DNA of 64,000 nt from Neisseria chenwenguii (GCF_002216145.1 NZ_CP022278.1:2418001-2482000), one strand, 5' to 3'; positions 18,578 to 27,548 are shown, counted from the first letter of the stretch. The notes: generated by a model not told the origin, from the sequence alone. Program-made: numbers and translations.

Positions 18578-19612
18578 TCAGGAACGCGCTGATTTCAAAC
18601 CGAAATGCAGATACGCGCGCTCGGTAGCCATACGCCCGCGCGGGGTGCGTTGCAGAAAACCCTGCTGAATCAGATACGGCTCGATGACGTCTTCAATCGT
18701 GTCGGTAGATTCGCCGATGGCCGCAGCGACGTTTTCCAAGCCGACCGGCCCGCCGCTGAATTTGTGCAGGATCGCTTCGAGAAATTTTCTGTCCATCACG
18801 TCCAAACCCTGCGCATCAACGTCCAGCATACTCAAGGCTGCATCGGCAACGTCGGCATCAATCACGCCGTTGTGTTTCACGTCGGCATAATCGCGCACGC
18901 GGCGCAGCAGGCGGTTGGCAATCCGCGGCGTTCCGCGGCTGCGCTTGGCTACTTCCATTGCGCCTTCGTCGCCCATCTCAAGCTGCAAAAGTTGCGCCGA
19001 ACGGCGGACAATAGTTGCTAAGTCTTTGTTTTCATAAAATTCCAAACGTGCCACAATCCCGAAGCGGTCACGCAGCGGATTGGTCAGCATCCCCGCGCGC
19101 GTGGTCGCGCCGACCAGCGTAAACGGCGGTAAATCAATTTTGACAGAACGCGCCGCCGGCCCTTCGCCGATCATGATGTCCAACTGATAATCTTCGAGGG
19201 CAGGGTAGAGAATTTCCTCAACTACGGGGCTTAAGCGGTGGATTTCGTCAATAAAAAGAACATCATGCGGCTCAAGATTGGTCAGTAGCGCCGCCAAATC
19301 GCCGGCGCGTTCCAACACCGGGCCGCTGGTTTGACGCAGATTGACGCCCAATTCTTTGGCAATAATGTGCGCCAGCGTCGTTTTGCCCAAACCCGGCGGG
19401 CCGAACAAAAGCGTATGATCCAGCGCTTCGCCGCGTTTTTTCGCCGCTTGGATAAAAATTTCCAATTGTTCTTTGGCTTTCGTTTGCCCGATGTAATCGG
19501 TAAGCGTTTTCGGGCGCAGGGCGCGTTCCAACAATTCTTCCTGCGGAGAAAGGTTCTGCGCCGTTACGATACGCTGTGGCCGGGCGGCGGTAAGATTGTC
19601 TGTTTGCAGCAT
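18578..19612 (-). CDS. ruvB: Holliday junction branch migration helicase RuvB
   Basis: The AAA+ motor of the RuvAB complex that migrates Holliday junctions. Walker [11 protein letters not shown] is at residues 71-80 and Walker [11 protein letters not shown] near 120; the sensor region GATTRAG and the C-terminal winged helix ([17 protein letters not shown]) are present. It is 344 aa. ruvA and ruvC are not in the window. Confidence 0.97.
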   Translation of the reverse strand: MLQTDNLTAARPQRIVTAQNLSPQEELLERALRPKTLTDYIGQTKAKEQLEIFIQAAKKRGEALDHTLLFGPPGLGKTTLAHIIAKELGVNLRQTSGPVLERAGDLAALLTNLEPHDVLFIDEIHRLSPVVEEILYPALEDYQLDIMIGEGPAARSVKIDLPPFTLVGATTRAGMLTNPLRDRFGIVARLEFYENKDLATIVRRSAQLLQLEMGDEGAMEVAKRSRGTPRIANRLLRRVRDYADVKHNGVIDADVADAALSMLDVDAQGLDVMDRKFLEAILHKFSGGPVGLENVAAAIGESTDTIEDVIEPYLIQQGFLQRTPRGRMATERAYLHFGLKSARS

Positions 19613-19682
19613 AATATTCGGAAATTAAAAGATTTTTCAAACGGCCTGAATGCTTTTCGACCGTAAACAACGAAAGCGTATT

Positions 19683-19988
19683 CTAACCGCGTATTTCGCG
19701 CCAAGCCAGATAATCGCGCAACGGCGGCATCGGCGGATTGATGCAGTGCGGGCAAACGCCGGTAATGTCTTCATCGTCGCTGTCGATATGGAAAGCGTCC
19801 GGATCAAAGCGAACCTGCTGCAAAACCGCCTGCGCCAAAGCCTGCGCCTGAACAACGTCAAATTCAAAACGATCGAGAATTTCATTAAGCAGCGAAAATT
19901 CGCCGGCGCTGAAACCGCTGGAATTTTGCGTAATCAGGTGTTGGTAATCCTGATTGGGGATTTTGAGGAGCAGATGGGGCTGGAGCAT
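19683..19988 (-). CDS. Conserved small protein with a CPHC motif
   Basis: 101 aa, acidic, starting MLQPHLLLKIPNQDYQHLI. A CPHC pair at residues 79-82 in an otherwise cysteine-free protein suggests metal binding or redox chemistry, but two ligands alone are not diagnostic. Its codon use resembles neighbouring genes, and it is cleanly spaced 70 bp before ruvB on the same strand. The family is not recognised. Confidence 0.6.
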   Translation of the reverse strand: MLQPHLLLKIPNQDYQHLITQNSSGFSAGEFSLLNEILDRFEFDVVQAQALAQAVLQQVRFDPDAFHIDSDDEDITGVCPHCINPPMPPLRDYLAWREIRG

Positions 19989-20049
19989 GATGGAATGGAC
20001 TGGTAAATTTTAGACTTTTTGCATTATATCACATTAATTCCTTAGTTCG

Positions 20050-20065
20050 CATAATGTATATTATG
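20050..20065. promoter_or_regulatory. AT-rich palindrome in the divergent rbfA intergenic region
   Basis: CATAATGTATATTATG has 6-bp inverted arms around GTAT. It lies in an unusually AT-rich gap between two divergent genes. This could be an operator or simply part of AT-rich promoter DNA; no regulator is identifiable. Confidence 0.35.
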
Positions 20066-20219
20066 TAAAATTATATTTAGCTATTCACAATTGGTCAACG
20101 GCGTGATTCTGGCCTGCGAGGCGGCGTTTTTGTTTAAATTAATTTGTGCTGTTTGACATCATCAAATACCACCTTCATTCCCAACCTTTTTCAGACGGCC
20201 TTAAACAGCCGATTTCCGC

Positions 20220-20225
20220 TATAAT
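20220..20225 (+). promoter_or_regulatory. -10 element upstream of rbfA
   Basis: A perfect TATAAT lies 57 bp before the rbfA ATG. No good -35 is seen at 17 bp. Confidence 0.45.
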
Positions 20226-20281
20226 AACGCACTTACAGCGACTTAGGCCGTCTGAAACGGCCGCTCTCTCAAGGATTTACC

Positions 20282-20653
20282 ATGCGAAAACCCCAACGCG
20301 GCTACGCCCGCCAAGACCGTGTTCAAGAACAAATCATGCGCGAGCTGGCCGAGCTTGTCCGCACCGGCCTGAAAGACCCGCGCGCGGGCTTCATCACCAT
20401 CAACGAAGTGGACGTTACCCGCGATTACAGCCACGCCACCGTATATTACACCGTTTTGAACGACGGCACCCGCGAAGTCACCGAAGAAGCGCTGGAACAC
20501 GCCAAAGGCTATCTTCGCACGGAATTATCCAAAAGAATCAAACTCTTCAAAACGCCCGAGCTGCATTTCAAATACGACGAATCGCTGGAACGCGGCATGA
20601 GCATTTCCAGCCTGATCGATAAAGTGGCCGCGGAAAAACCGGTTGAGGATTAA
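20282..20653 (+). CDS. rbfA: 30S ribosome-binding factor A
   Basis: A late 16S rRNA maturation factor that binds free 30S subunits. It is 123 aa. The N-terminus MRKPQRGYARQDRVQEQIMREL and ITINEVDVTRDYSHATVYYT match the KH-like fold of the family. AAGGATTTACC precedes the ATG. truB follows after 55 bp, but the usual infB is absent upstream. Confidence 0.95.
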   Translation: MRKPQRGYARQDRVQEQIMRELAELVRTGLKDPRAGFITINEVDVTRDYSHATVYYTVLNDGTREVTEEALEHAKGYLRTELSKRIKLFKTPELHFKYDESLERGMSISSLIDKVAAEKPVED

Positions 20654-20664
20654 CATTAGAACAA

Positions 20665-20692
20665 AGGCCGTCTGAACACTTCAAGACGGCCT
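20665..20692 (+). terminator. Partial DUS hairpin between rbfA and truB
   Basis: AGGCCGTCT and AGACGGCCT flank a 10-nt loop. The right arm has an extra A that spoils the uptake sequence. No T-run follows, so it may only attenuate. Confidence 0.45.
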
Positions 20693-20708
20693 CAATCAAG
20701 AAAACCCC

Positions 20709-21620
20709 ATGCAAAACAAACCCCTAAAACGCAAAATCAGCGGTGTTCTGCTGCTCGACAAACCGCTCGGGCTTTCAAGCAACACTGCGCTGCAACAGGT
20801 CCGCCGCCTTTACCGCGCCGAAAAAGCGGGGCATACGGGTGTACTCGACCCTCTGGCGACGGGGCTTCTGCCCATCTGCTTCGGCGAGGCGGCGAAGTTC
20901 GCCCAATATCTGCTCGACGCAGACAAAGCCTACACCGCCGAAATGCGGCTGGGCGAAGCGCGCAGCACGGGCGATTTGGAGGGCGAAACCGTGGCGACGG
21001 GGCGCAGCGGCGTTTCGCTTGCAGAATTTCAGACGGCCTGCAAGGCGCTGACGGGCGCGATTCGGCAAGTTCCGCCGATGTTTTCCGCCTTGAAACACGA
21101 AGGCAAGCCGCTTTACGAATACGCGCGGCAAGGCATTACGATTGAGCGCAAACCGCGCGACATCACCGTTTACTCAATTGATATTGTTGAATTTAATGCG
21201 CCTCAAGCGCGGATAGACGTGCGTTGCAGCAAGGGTACTTATATCCGCACGCTGAGCGAGGATCTTGCCAAACAATGCGGCACACTCGCCTGCCTCACCG
21301 CCCTGCACCGCACGGAAACCGCGGGTTTTACCATCGCAGAAAGCCACACGCTCGAAGCGCTTGAAAAACTGGCAGAAGCCGAACGCGACGCGCTGCTGCT
21401 GCCTTGCGACGTTTTGGTGCGCCACCTGCCGCAAATCACTTTGAACGATAAAGCGGTGGAAATGCTGAAATTCGGCCAACGCCCGCAGTTTGGCGAAAAC
21501 ATCGGCCATGAAACGCCCATCCGCGTGTACGGCCGCAACGGCGCGTTTGTCGGCCTAGTGCAATACCAAAAAGAAACAGGCCGTCTGAAAGCACTGCGGC
21601 TGATGAATACGGCGGGGTAA
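20709..21620 (+). CDS. truB: tRNA pseudouridine(55) synthase
   Basis: Makes the universal pseudouridine in the T-loop of tRNAs. The catalytic Asp is D47 in GHTGVLDPLATGLLP; LLLDKPLGLSSN lies at the N-terminus and RCSKGTYIRTLSEDL in the middle. It is 303 aa. Two in-frame uptake sequences occur (about 21031 and 21580). Confidence 0.96.
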   Translation: MQNKPLKRKISGVLLLDKPLGLSSNTALQQVRRLYRAEKAGHTGVLDPLATGLLPICFGEAAKFAQYLLDADKAYTAEMRLGEARSTGDLEGETVATGRSGVSLAEFQTACKALTGAIRQVPPMFSALKHEGKPLYEYARQGITIERKPRDITVYSIDIVEFNAPQARIDVRCSKGTYIRTLSEDLAKQCGTLACLTALHRTETAGFTIAESHTLEALEKLAEAERDALLLPCDVLVRHLPQITLNDKAVEMLKFGQRPQFGENIGHETPIRVYGRNGAFVGLVQYQKETGRLKALRLMNTAG

Positions 21621-21650
21621 AAAACTGCCGTTTTTCTGTTTTTCCGTTTA

Positions 21651-21690
21651 AGCCGTCTGAAAATCCCGACACTTTTCAGACGGCCTTTTC
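21651..21690 (+). terminator. DUS-pair terminator after truB
   Basis: GCCGTCTGAAAA and TTTTCAGACGGC flank a 9-nt loop and end in CTTTT. Confidence 0.75.
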
Positions 21691-21718
21691 GCATTCCACC
21701 CTGCCCTACATCCAAAAC

Positions 21719-21759
21719 TTATAACGAAATCATCTTATATTAAAACCAAGCATTCTTTC
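21719..21759 (+). promoter_or_regulatory. Putative sulfur-regulon operator of cysJ
   Basis: TTATAAC (21719-21725), 23 nt, AGCATTCTTTC (21749-21759): identical words and spacing to the element before sbp1. It lies about 140 bp upstream of the cysJ ATG, with a DUS immediately after it. Confidence 0.65.
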
Positions 21760-21900
21760 CTTTTTTCAGACGGCCTCTTTAAAGTAACGCCGTCAAATCA
21801 GGCTGTGTTTTTGCGTTTCAAACGCCGCCGTAAAACATTACCCGCCCGCCGTAAAAATTACGATAAAACGGCGGTACGCATGAGAAAAAAAGGAACCTCC

Positions 21901-23688
21901 ATGACCCAAGTCAATCCGCTGCCTGCGGAACTTTCCGCGCAATTATCCGCCCTCTCCCCCACCCAGCTCGCGTGGCTTTCCGGCTATTGCTGGGCGCAGA
22001 GTCAGGGAACGGGCGCGGTTGCCGCTGCGCCCGCTGCGTTTGCCGACGCACCGGCCGCCGTTGCGCGCCGCGTAACCGTTTTATCCGCTTCACAAACCGG
22101 CAACGCCCGCCGCGTGGCGGAATCTTTGCAGGCCAAACTCAAGGCGGCAGGAGTGGGCGCAAACTTGGTCGGTGCGGGCGATTTCAAGAGCAAAACGCTG
22201 CCCGACGAAGACATTGTGCTGATGGTAACGTCCACGCAAGGCGAGGGCGAACCGCCCGAAGAAGCCCTGCCGCTGCACAAATTCCTGTTCGGCAAAAAAG
22301 CACCAAAGCTCGACGCGCTGACGTTTGCGGTGTTAGGTTTGGGCGATTCGTCCTACCCGAATTTCTGTCAGGCGGGCAAGGATTTCGATGCAAAATTTGC
22401 CGAACTCGGCGGAACTCGGCTGGCGGATTTGGGCGTGTGCGACTTGGATTTCCAAGCGGCGGCGGATGCGTGGGTTGATGCAGTCGTGCCGAAAGTGGCC
22501 GAACTGACCGCGCAGGCTGCCGCGCCCGCCGCCGCGGTTGCCGATGTCGCCGGCGCAGCCCAAAACGGTACGGTTTATACCAAAGAGCAGCCGTTTACCG
22601 CCGTTTTGTCGGTTCGCCAGAAAATCACTGCCCGCAACGCGGAAAAAGACGTCGAACACATCGAAATCGACTTGAGCGGCTCGGGCATCCGCTATCAGGT
22701 GGGCGACGCGCTGGGCGTGTGGCCGCTGAACGCACCGGATTTGGTCAAAGAAATTCTGGATTTGAACGGCCTCTCCGGCAGCGAAACGGTCAAACTCGCC
22801 GACGGTAAGGAAACCGATATTCAGACGGCCTTGACCGAGTTTGCCGACATTACCCAAAACACGCCCGCTTTCGTGCAGCAATACGCCGAACTTTGCGGCA
22901 ATGGCGAATTGAAAGCGCTGGCCTCCGACGCAGAACAACGCGAAATCTTCTTGGCCGCCACCCCGCCCGTCGGCGTTTTAGCCGCCTATCCGCACGCTCT
23001 CGACGCGCAAACGCTGTTCGGCATCTTCCGCGCGCAAACGCCGCGCCTCTATTCCATTGCCTCTGCGCAGGACGAAGTAGGCGACGAGGTGCACCTCACC
23101 GTCGGCGTCGTGCGTTTCGACCACCACGGCCACGCCTACACCGGCGCGGCCTCGGGCTATTTGGGCGAACAGTTGGAAGAAGGCGCCACCGTGCGCGTGT
23201 TCGTCGAAACCAATCCGCATTTCCGCCTGCCCGCCAACGGCGATACGCCCGTGATTATGATCGGCGCCGGCACCGGTATTGCCCCGTTCCGCGCCTTTAT
23301 GCAGCAGCGCGAGGCCAACGGCGACAGCGGCAAAAACTGGCTCTTCTTCGGCAACCAGCGCCTCTGCGACGATTTCCTCTACCAACTCGAGTGGCAGCAA
23401 TACCGTAAAGACGGTCTGCTCACCCGCGCCGATTTGGCATGGAGCCGTCAGGGCGCGCAAAAAGTGTACGTGCAGCACAAAATCACGGAAAACGCCGCCG
23501 AAGTATGGGCATGGCTGCAACAGGGCGCGCACATCTATGTCTGCGGCAACGCCGCCCGCATGGCGCGCGACGTCGAAGAAGCGCTGCTCGATGTGATTGA
23601 ATCGCAAGGCAAACTCAACCGCGACGAGGCTGAAGACTACCTCAACGATTTGCGCGAAGACAAACGCTATCAGCGCGATGTTTATTGA
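21901..23688 (+). CDS. cysJ: Sulfite reductase [NADPH] flavoprotein alpha subunit
   Basis: Passes electrons from NADPH through FAD and FMN to CysI, which reduces sulfite to sulfide. ATG 21901 follows AAAAAAGGAACCTCC, a strong ribosome binding site. The FMN-binding flavodoxin domain starts at about residue 58 (VLSASQTGNARRVAESL), the FAD domain includes RLYSIASA, and the NADPH domain has GAGTGIAPFRAF; the C-terminus is KRYQRDVY. It is 595 aa, full length. cysI does not follow; the next gene is convergent. An Ala-rich linker separates the flavodoxin and reductase domains. Confidence 0.95.
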   Translation: MTQVNPLPAELSAQLSALSPTQLAWLSGYCWAQSQGTGAVAAAPAAFADAPAAVARRVTVLSASQTGNARRVAESLQAKLKAAGVGANLVGAGDFKSKTLPDEDIVLMVTSTQGEGEPPEEALPLHKFLFGKKAPKLDALTFAVLGLGDSSYPNFCQAGKDFDAKFAELGGTRLADLGVCDLDFQAAADAWVDAVVPKVAELTAQAAAPAAAVADVAGAAQNGTVYTKEQPFTAVLSVRQKITARNAEKDVEHIEIDLSGSGIRYQVGDALGVWPLNAPDLVKEILDLNGLSGSETVKLADGKETDIQTALTEFADITQNTPAFVQQYAELCGNGELKALASDAEQREIFLAATPPVGVLAAYPHALDAQTLFGIFRAQTPRLYSIASAQDEVGDEVHLTVGVVRFDHHGHAYTGAASGYLGEQLEEGATVRVFVETNPHFRLPANGDTPVIMIGAGTGIAPFRAFMQQREANGDSGKNWLFFGNQRLCDDFLYQLEWQQYRKDGLLTRADLAWSRQGAQKVYVQHKITENAAEVWAWLQQGAHIYVCGNAARMARDVEEALLDVIESQGKLNRDEAEDYLNDLREDKRYQRDVY

Positions 23689-23700
23689 TGTGATGTAAAA

Positions 23701-23732
23701 CAAGAGGCCGTCTGAATTTCAGACGGCCTCTT
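23701..23732. terminator. DUS-pair bidirectional terminator
   Basis: CAAGAGGCCGTCTGAA and its exact complement are almost back to back between convergent cysJ and the epimerase gene. Confidence 0.85.
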
Positions 23733-23748
23733 GTTTTGAAACTATCCG

Positions 23749-24672
23749 CTATCTTGCTTCCAAAACATAGCGCGTTTCAAACCGTTTTTCCTGCTGCGGC
23801 TGCAATACCGCCAACCCCATGCCGTTGTTGAAACAGTCCGGCGCACCGCTGAGGTTTTCCAGCGCGATACTGTCGCGTTCGGGTGGAATGTAGATTTGCA
23901 GGTAGGGATAGCTTTCGCCCGCGAAAATGCTCAGGCGCAGTTTGTCGCCGGTCAAAACGCAGGCGGCGGTTTGGTGGCCGTTTAAAACAAAACTGTTGTC
24001 CAATTCAATACCGCGAAGGCTTGAGGCCGTCTGAAAATGCGTGTCTGCGACAGTTTCGCCGTTGGGCACCAAATCTTGGTCGAACACCAGCCGCGTCGCG
24101 CTGTTGGTTTGCAGCGTCCAATCATCCGCACGGCCGCCGAGCGTGAAATACGGATGCCAGCCGTCAGCCAGCGGCATGGCGGTTGGGCCGGTATTTTTCG
24201 CGACGGTGGCAACGGTAAGGCCGTCCGAATCCAAATGGTAGCTGACGGTGAGGCGGTAGGGAAAGGGGAAACCGCCGTCTTCGCCGCTGTAATCGGCAGC
24301 TATTTTTACCCACGCGGCTTGGCCGTCTGCGCCACTGCCGATGAGTGAGAATTTTGCGTCAAACATCAAGCCGTGCACCGCATGGCCCGCAATGAAGAAT
24401 TTGCCACACCTGTATTTACTTCCCCGAAATTCATAGCCGCCGTTGCGGATGCGGCAGGCAAACGGGCTGAGTTTGGCACTGTGAAAACCGCCGGTCAGCG
24501 TTTCGCGGCTGTGTTGCGGGCTTTGATAGGCTTTGACGGCGTTGAAACGGCTGCCGTCGCGCAAAACGGTCTCATAGCGGTTTAACAGGCCGCCCGAAAG
24601 ATAGATTTCGGCTTGGGTCCGGTCGGGTGCAGTCAGGATGATGCGTTCGGAATCGGTGTTGCAAATAAACAT
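23749..24672 (-). CDS. Aldose 1-epimerase family protein
   Basis: Galactose mutarotase-like protein of 307 aa. The conserved HxxF-type histidine lies in DGWHPYFTLGG, and the other sites are HGLMFDAKF and a C-terminal ENLSGAPDCFNNGMGLAVLQP, the usual signature of the family. It acts on anomeric carbons of hexoses or hexose-6-phosphates; the substrate cannot be told apart here. One DUS is in frame near 24026. No sugar operon is adjacent. Confidence 0.85.
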   Translation of the reverse strand: MFICNTDSERIILTAPDRTQAEIYLSGGLLNRYETVLRDGSRFNAVKAYQSPQHSRETLTGGFHSAKLSPFACRIRNGGYEFRGSKYRCGKFFIAGHAVHGLMFDAKFSLIGSGADGQAAWVKIAADYSGEDGGFPFPYRLTVSYHLDSDGLTVATVAKNTGPTAMPLADGWHPYFTLGGRADDWTLQTNSATRLVFDQDLVPNGETVADTHFQTASSLRGIELDNSFVLNGHQTAACVLTGDKLRLSIFAGESYPYLQIYIPPERDSIALENLSGAPDCFNNGMGLAVLQPQQEKRFETRYVLEAR

Positions 24673-24746
24673 AGTTACTTTCGTTTTATAAATAAAATCA
24701 GACGGCTAAAAGCGTTTTATCAAAAGTTCCCACGAATTTTGAGAAA

Positions 24747-24764
24747 AGTCATTCTTATTTGACT
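24747..24764. promoter_or_regulatory. Inverted repeat upstream of ferritin
   Basis: AGTCA-N8-TGACT, an 18-bp interrupted palindrome, about 130 bp before the ferritin ATG. It resembles neither a Fur box nor an FNR box well. Confidence 0.35.
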
Positions 24765-24781
24765 CCGCTCAAGCAAGAAAC

Positions 24782-24805
24782 GGATATATCTCAGGGATAT
24801 CTCAG
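24782..24805. repeat. Short direct repeat upstream of ferritin
   Basis: GGATATATCTCAG and GGATATCTCAG follow each other directly. It is intergenic; the role is unknown. Confidence 0.4.
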
Positions 24806-24891
24806 ACGGCTTTACGGCATTTTGGCGCAAAGCGTAAGATGCAGATGAAGCCTCAATGAGGTTTGAAAACAGTCAAACAAGGAGAGAAAAA

Positions 24892-25383
24892 ATGTTATCA
24901 GCAAATGTTGTCAAATTGCTCAACCAACAGATGAATCAGGAAATGGTTTCCAGCAACCTCTACCTGCAAATGTCGGCTTGGTGCGACAGCAAAGGTTACG
25001 AAGGCGCGGCGGATTTTTTGAAAGCCCATGCTGACGAGGAAATGGGTCATGCCCGCAAACTCTTTGATTATCTTCACGAAACCGGCGCAGCCATCGAAGT
25101 CGGCGCCATTGCCGCCCCGAAAACCGAATACGCCGGTTTGCGCGAAGTTTTCCAAGAAGTGTTTGAACACGAGCTGGAAGTAACCGCCAAAATCAACGCT
25201 TTGGTTTCCGCCACTTGGGACGAAAAAGACTATTCGACCTTCAACTTCCTGCAATGGTACGTTGCCGAGCAACACGAAGAAGAGCATCTCTTCCGCACCA
25301 TTTTGGAAAAAATCGACATCATCGGCACCAACGGCAACGGCCTTTACCACGTTGACCGTGATTTGGGTCAGATGAAAGGTTGA
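24892..25383 (+). CDS. ftnA: Non-haem ferritin
   Basis: An iron-storage protein that oxidises Fe(II) and stores it as ferrihydrite. It is 163 aa. Ferroxidase residues are visible: the first-helix glutamate in NQQMNQEM, the EEMGHARK motif of helix B, and EQHEEEHLF. No haem-ligand methionine pattern of bacterioferritin is evident. AAGGAGAGAAAAA precedes ATG 24892, which argues against the longer frame. Two short repeats upstream may be regulatory. Confidence 0.92.
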   Translation: MLSANVVKLLNQQMNQEMVSSNLYLQMSAWCDSKGYEGAADFLKAHADEEMGHARKLFDYLHETGAAIEVGAIAAPKTEYAGLREVFQEVFEHELEVTAKINALVSATWDEKDYSTFNFLQWYVAEQHEEEHLFRTILEKIDIIGTNGNGLYHVDRDLGQMKG

Positions 25384-25396
25384 TTTTAAGCTGCAA

Positions 25397-25430
25397 CAAA
25401 ACCCGCTTGGATAAAGCGGGTTTTGTTTTG
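25397..25430 (+). terminator. Terminator of ferritin
   Basis: CAAAACCCGCTT and AAGCGGGTTTTG form a 12-bp stem with a 5-nt loop followed by TTTTG, right after the ferritin stop. Confidence 0.9.
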
Positions 25431-25499
25431 TTTTGCAGTTTTGAGTTTTCAGACGGCCTCAGATCTTGCAAAACCCGCAAATGCCGTCTGAAAAACCGT

Positions 25500-26609
25500 T
25501 TACTTCCGCCGTTTCCGTTCCCCGGGCAGCCGCATGTCCGCCCATTTCACAATATTCGCTACTTCCGCGGGGTTCAGCTCGTAAAACTGGCCGCGTTTCA
25601 AGCGGTTGGGCAGACCGATGGGGCCGAAGCCGACGCGCACGAGGCGGCTGACGGTCAAGCCCTGACTCTCGAAAATACGGCGTACTTCGCGGTTGCGGCC
25701 TTCTTTAATGACTACGTTATACCATTTGTTCGCGCCCTCGCCGCCCTGCTCCCAAATCCGTTCGACCTTCGCCAAACCGTCTGCCAGCATCACGCCTTCT
25801 TCGGTCAAAACGCGCATCTGCCCGGTCGTCAGCCCGCCCAACACGCGTACGGCGTATTCGCGTTCCACCTCGAAACTCGGGTGGGCAAAACGCTGCACCA
25901 ACTCACCCGAAGTGGTCAGAATCAGCAAACCGCTGGTGTTGATGTCCAAACGCCCGATGGCGACCCAGCGGCTGCTGGCGGCCTGCGGCAGGCGGTCGAA
26001 AATGCTCACGCGCCCCTGCGGATCGTCGCGCGAAACGATTTCGCCTTCCTGTTTGTAATACAAAATGATGCGCGGCAGGCGGTCGGCCCATTTGAGCTTG
26101 ATAATATTGCCTTTCACGGTAACGTGGTCTTCGGGCGTCACTTTTTCACCCAATTCGGCCACACGGCCGTTGACCGTTACCCAGCCGTTTTGAATCCACT
26201 CTTCCATTTCGCGGCGCGAACCCACACCCGACGCGGCCAGAATCTTCTGCAAACGCTCCGGCCCCGCGCGCGACAAATCGCTGCGGCGCTCTTTCAAATC
26301 GCGGGCGTGTTCCATGATTTTCTGGTTCGGATTGCGCACCACCAGTTTTTTCGCCTTGGAAACGCGCTGTTTCGGCGCGCCCTGCCCCGTTTCCTTGAGG
26401 CCGTCTGAAACTGCGTTGCCGCGCGGATTCGGCTGCGCTTTGCGGTTTTGGAACCCGCTGTCCGCCGCACCTGCGCGTTTGCCGCGGGGCCGGTCGTCCG
26501 CCTTGCGGGAGGATGTTTTGGAAAACGGTTTTTTCGGGGATTTTTTTGCTGCGGATTCCGGCGCTACGCCGTCGCGCCATTGGCGTTTGCTGACTGTTTT
26601 TTTAGACAT
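25500..26609 (-). CDS. rluB: 23S rRNA pseudouridine(2605) synthase family protein
   Basis: A RluB-type pseudouridine synthase that modifies the peptidyl transferase region of 23S rRNA. An S4 domain (ERLQKILAASGVGSRREMEEWI) is followed by the catalytic domain with GRLDINTSGLLILT, the catalytic Asp motif. Residues of about 1-110 are a basic, disordered Lys/Arg/Pro-rich extension. ATG 26609 gives MSKKTVSKRQWRDG; the ORF runs further upstream but without good codon use. Length is 369 aa. One DUS is in frame near 26400. Confidence 0.9.
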   Translation of the reverse strand: MSKKTVSKRQWRDGVAPESAAKKSPKKPFSKTSSRKADDRPRGKRAGAADSGFQNRKAQPNPRGNAVSDGLKETGQGAPKQRVSKAKKLVVRNPNQKIMEHARDLKERRSDLSRAGPERLQKILAASGVGSRREMEEWIQNGWVTVNGRVAELGEKVTPEDHVTVKGNIIKLKWADRLPRIILYYKQEGEIVSRDDPQGRVSIFDRLPQAASSRWVAIGRLDINTSGLLILTTSGELVQRFAHPSFEVEREYAVRVLGGLTTGQMRVLTEEGVMLADGLAKVERIWEQGGEGANKWYNVVIKEGRNREVRRIFESQGLTVSRLVRVGFGPIGLPNRLKRGQFYELNPAEVANIVKWADMRLPGERKRRK

Positions 26610-26723
26610 TTGAAAGACTCCTAACGCGCCTGATTGGCTCGGCAAACCGGCGGTTCTTCTGCGGCGGATGCGGCAGGTTTGGGTTGGAAATAAAAGATAA
26701 CACAGCAACTCCGCAGCCTCCTG

Positions 26724-26811
26724 CAGGCCGGGCTCGGTTGGTAAGCTGTCGAACCATTAGCCCGGCTGCAAACATTCAAAATGCTGTGCTGAAGCCCGGC
26801 CTACGAAGTTG
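26724..26811. repeat. GC-rich palindromic intergenic repeat
   Basis: GCCGGGCT and AGCCCGGC enclose CGGTTGGTAAGC and GAACCAT, and a second GAAGCCCGGCCTACGAAG follows. The same words recur at 62021-62197. This is a REP-like family, not a known gene or IS end. Confidence 0.6.
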
Positions 26812-26823
26812 CCTTGAATTTAA

Positions 26824-26866
26824 AAGGCCGTCTGAAAAACCGTTGTAAAACTTTTCAGACGGCCTC
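26824..26866. terminator. DUS-pair bidirectional terminator
   Basis: AAGGCCGTCTGAAAA and TTTTCAGACGGCC flank a 15-nt loop, after pdxH on the minus strand. Confidence 0.65.
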
Positions 26867-26915
26867 TGAAAACGAAGCGGGATTCTACCCTATTCCATTG
26901 AATCCGTGCGGAAAA

Positions 26916-27548
26916 TTACGGCGACAAACGCTCTTTAATCCAACTGCCGTCAAGCAAACGGTATTGGATGCGGTCGTGCAGGCGGCTCGGGCGACCCTGC
27001 CAGAATTCGATGCGGTCCGGCACCACGATATACCCGCCCCAATGCGGCGGACGCGGGACGTGCAACGGATGTTTCGCGCCGACTGCCGCCGCTTTCGCTA
27101 CCAAAACCGCCTTGCTCGACAAAACTTCGCTCTGTGCGCTTGCCCACGCGCCGATTCGGCTGGTGTAGGGGCGGCTGTCGAAATATTCGTCGGACGCCGC
27201 CGCATCGAGTTTCTCAATCCGCCCTTCAATCCTGACCTGCCGCTCGAGTTCCGGCCAGAAAAACGTCATCGCGGCAAACGGATGCGCGTCAAACGACCGC
27301 CCCTTGCGGCTTTGGTAATTGCTGAAAAACACAAACCCGCGCGGGTTCACTTCCTTGAGCAAAACCATGCGGCTGTTCGGCCGGCCGTCTTCGTCCACCG
27401 CCGCCACATTCACCGCCGTCGGCTCATTGACCTCCGATTTTACCGCCTCGTTAAGCCATTGTTCAAATTGAACAATCGGGTCGGCATGGCATTCCGTTTC
27501 CGACAATTCGCGCTTGCTGTAATCCTGACGGATGTTGTGTAAATCCAT
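26916..27548 (-). CDS. pdxH: Pyridoxamine 5'-phosphate oxidase
   Basis: An FMN enzyme that oxidises pyridoxine/pyridoxamine phosphate to pyridoxal phosphate. It is 210 aa. [51 protein letters not shown] and [13 protein letters not shown] are all family-typical, including FMN-contacting Arg and Lys residues. AAGGAGGATTTT precedes the ATG. Confidence 0.96.
   Translation of the reverse strand: MDLHNIRQDYSKRELSETECHADPIVQFEQWLNEAVKSEVNEPTAVNVAAVDEDGRPNSRMVLLKEVNPRGFVFFSNYQSRKGRSFDAHPFAAMTFFWPELERQVRIEGRIEKLDAAASDEYFDSRPYTSRIGAWASAQSEVLSSKAVLVAKAAAVGAKHPLHVPRPPHWGGYIVVPDRIEFWQGRPSRLHDRIQYRLLDGSWIKERLSP

Noticed and set aside
25380..26408. 342-aa open frame on the plus strand
   Set aside because: Mirrors rluB and begins across the ferritin terminator.
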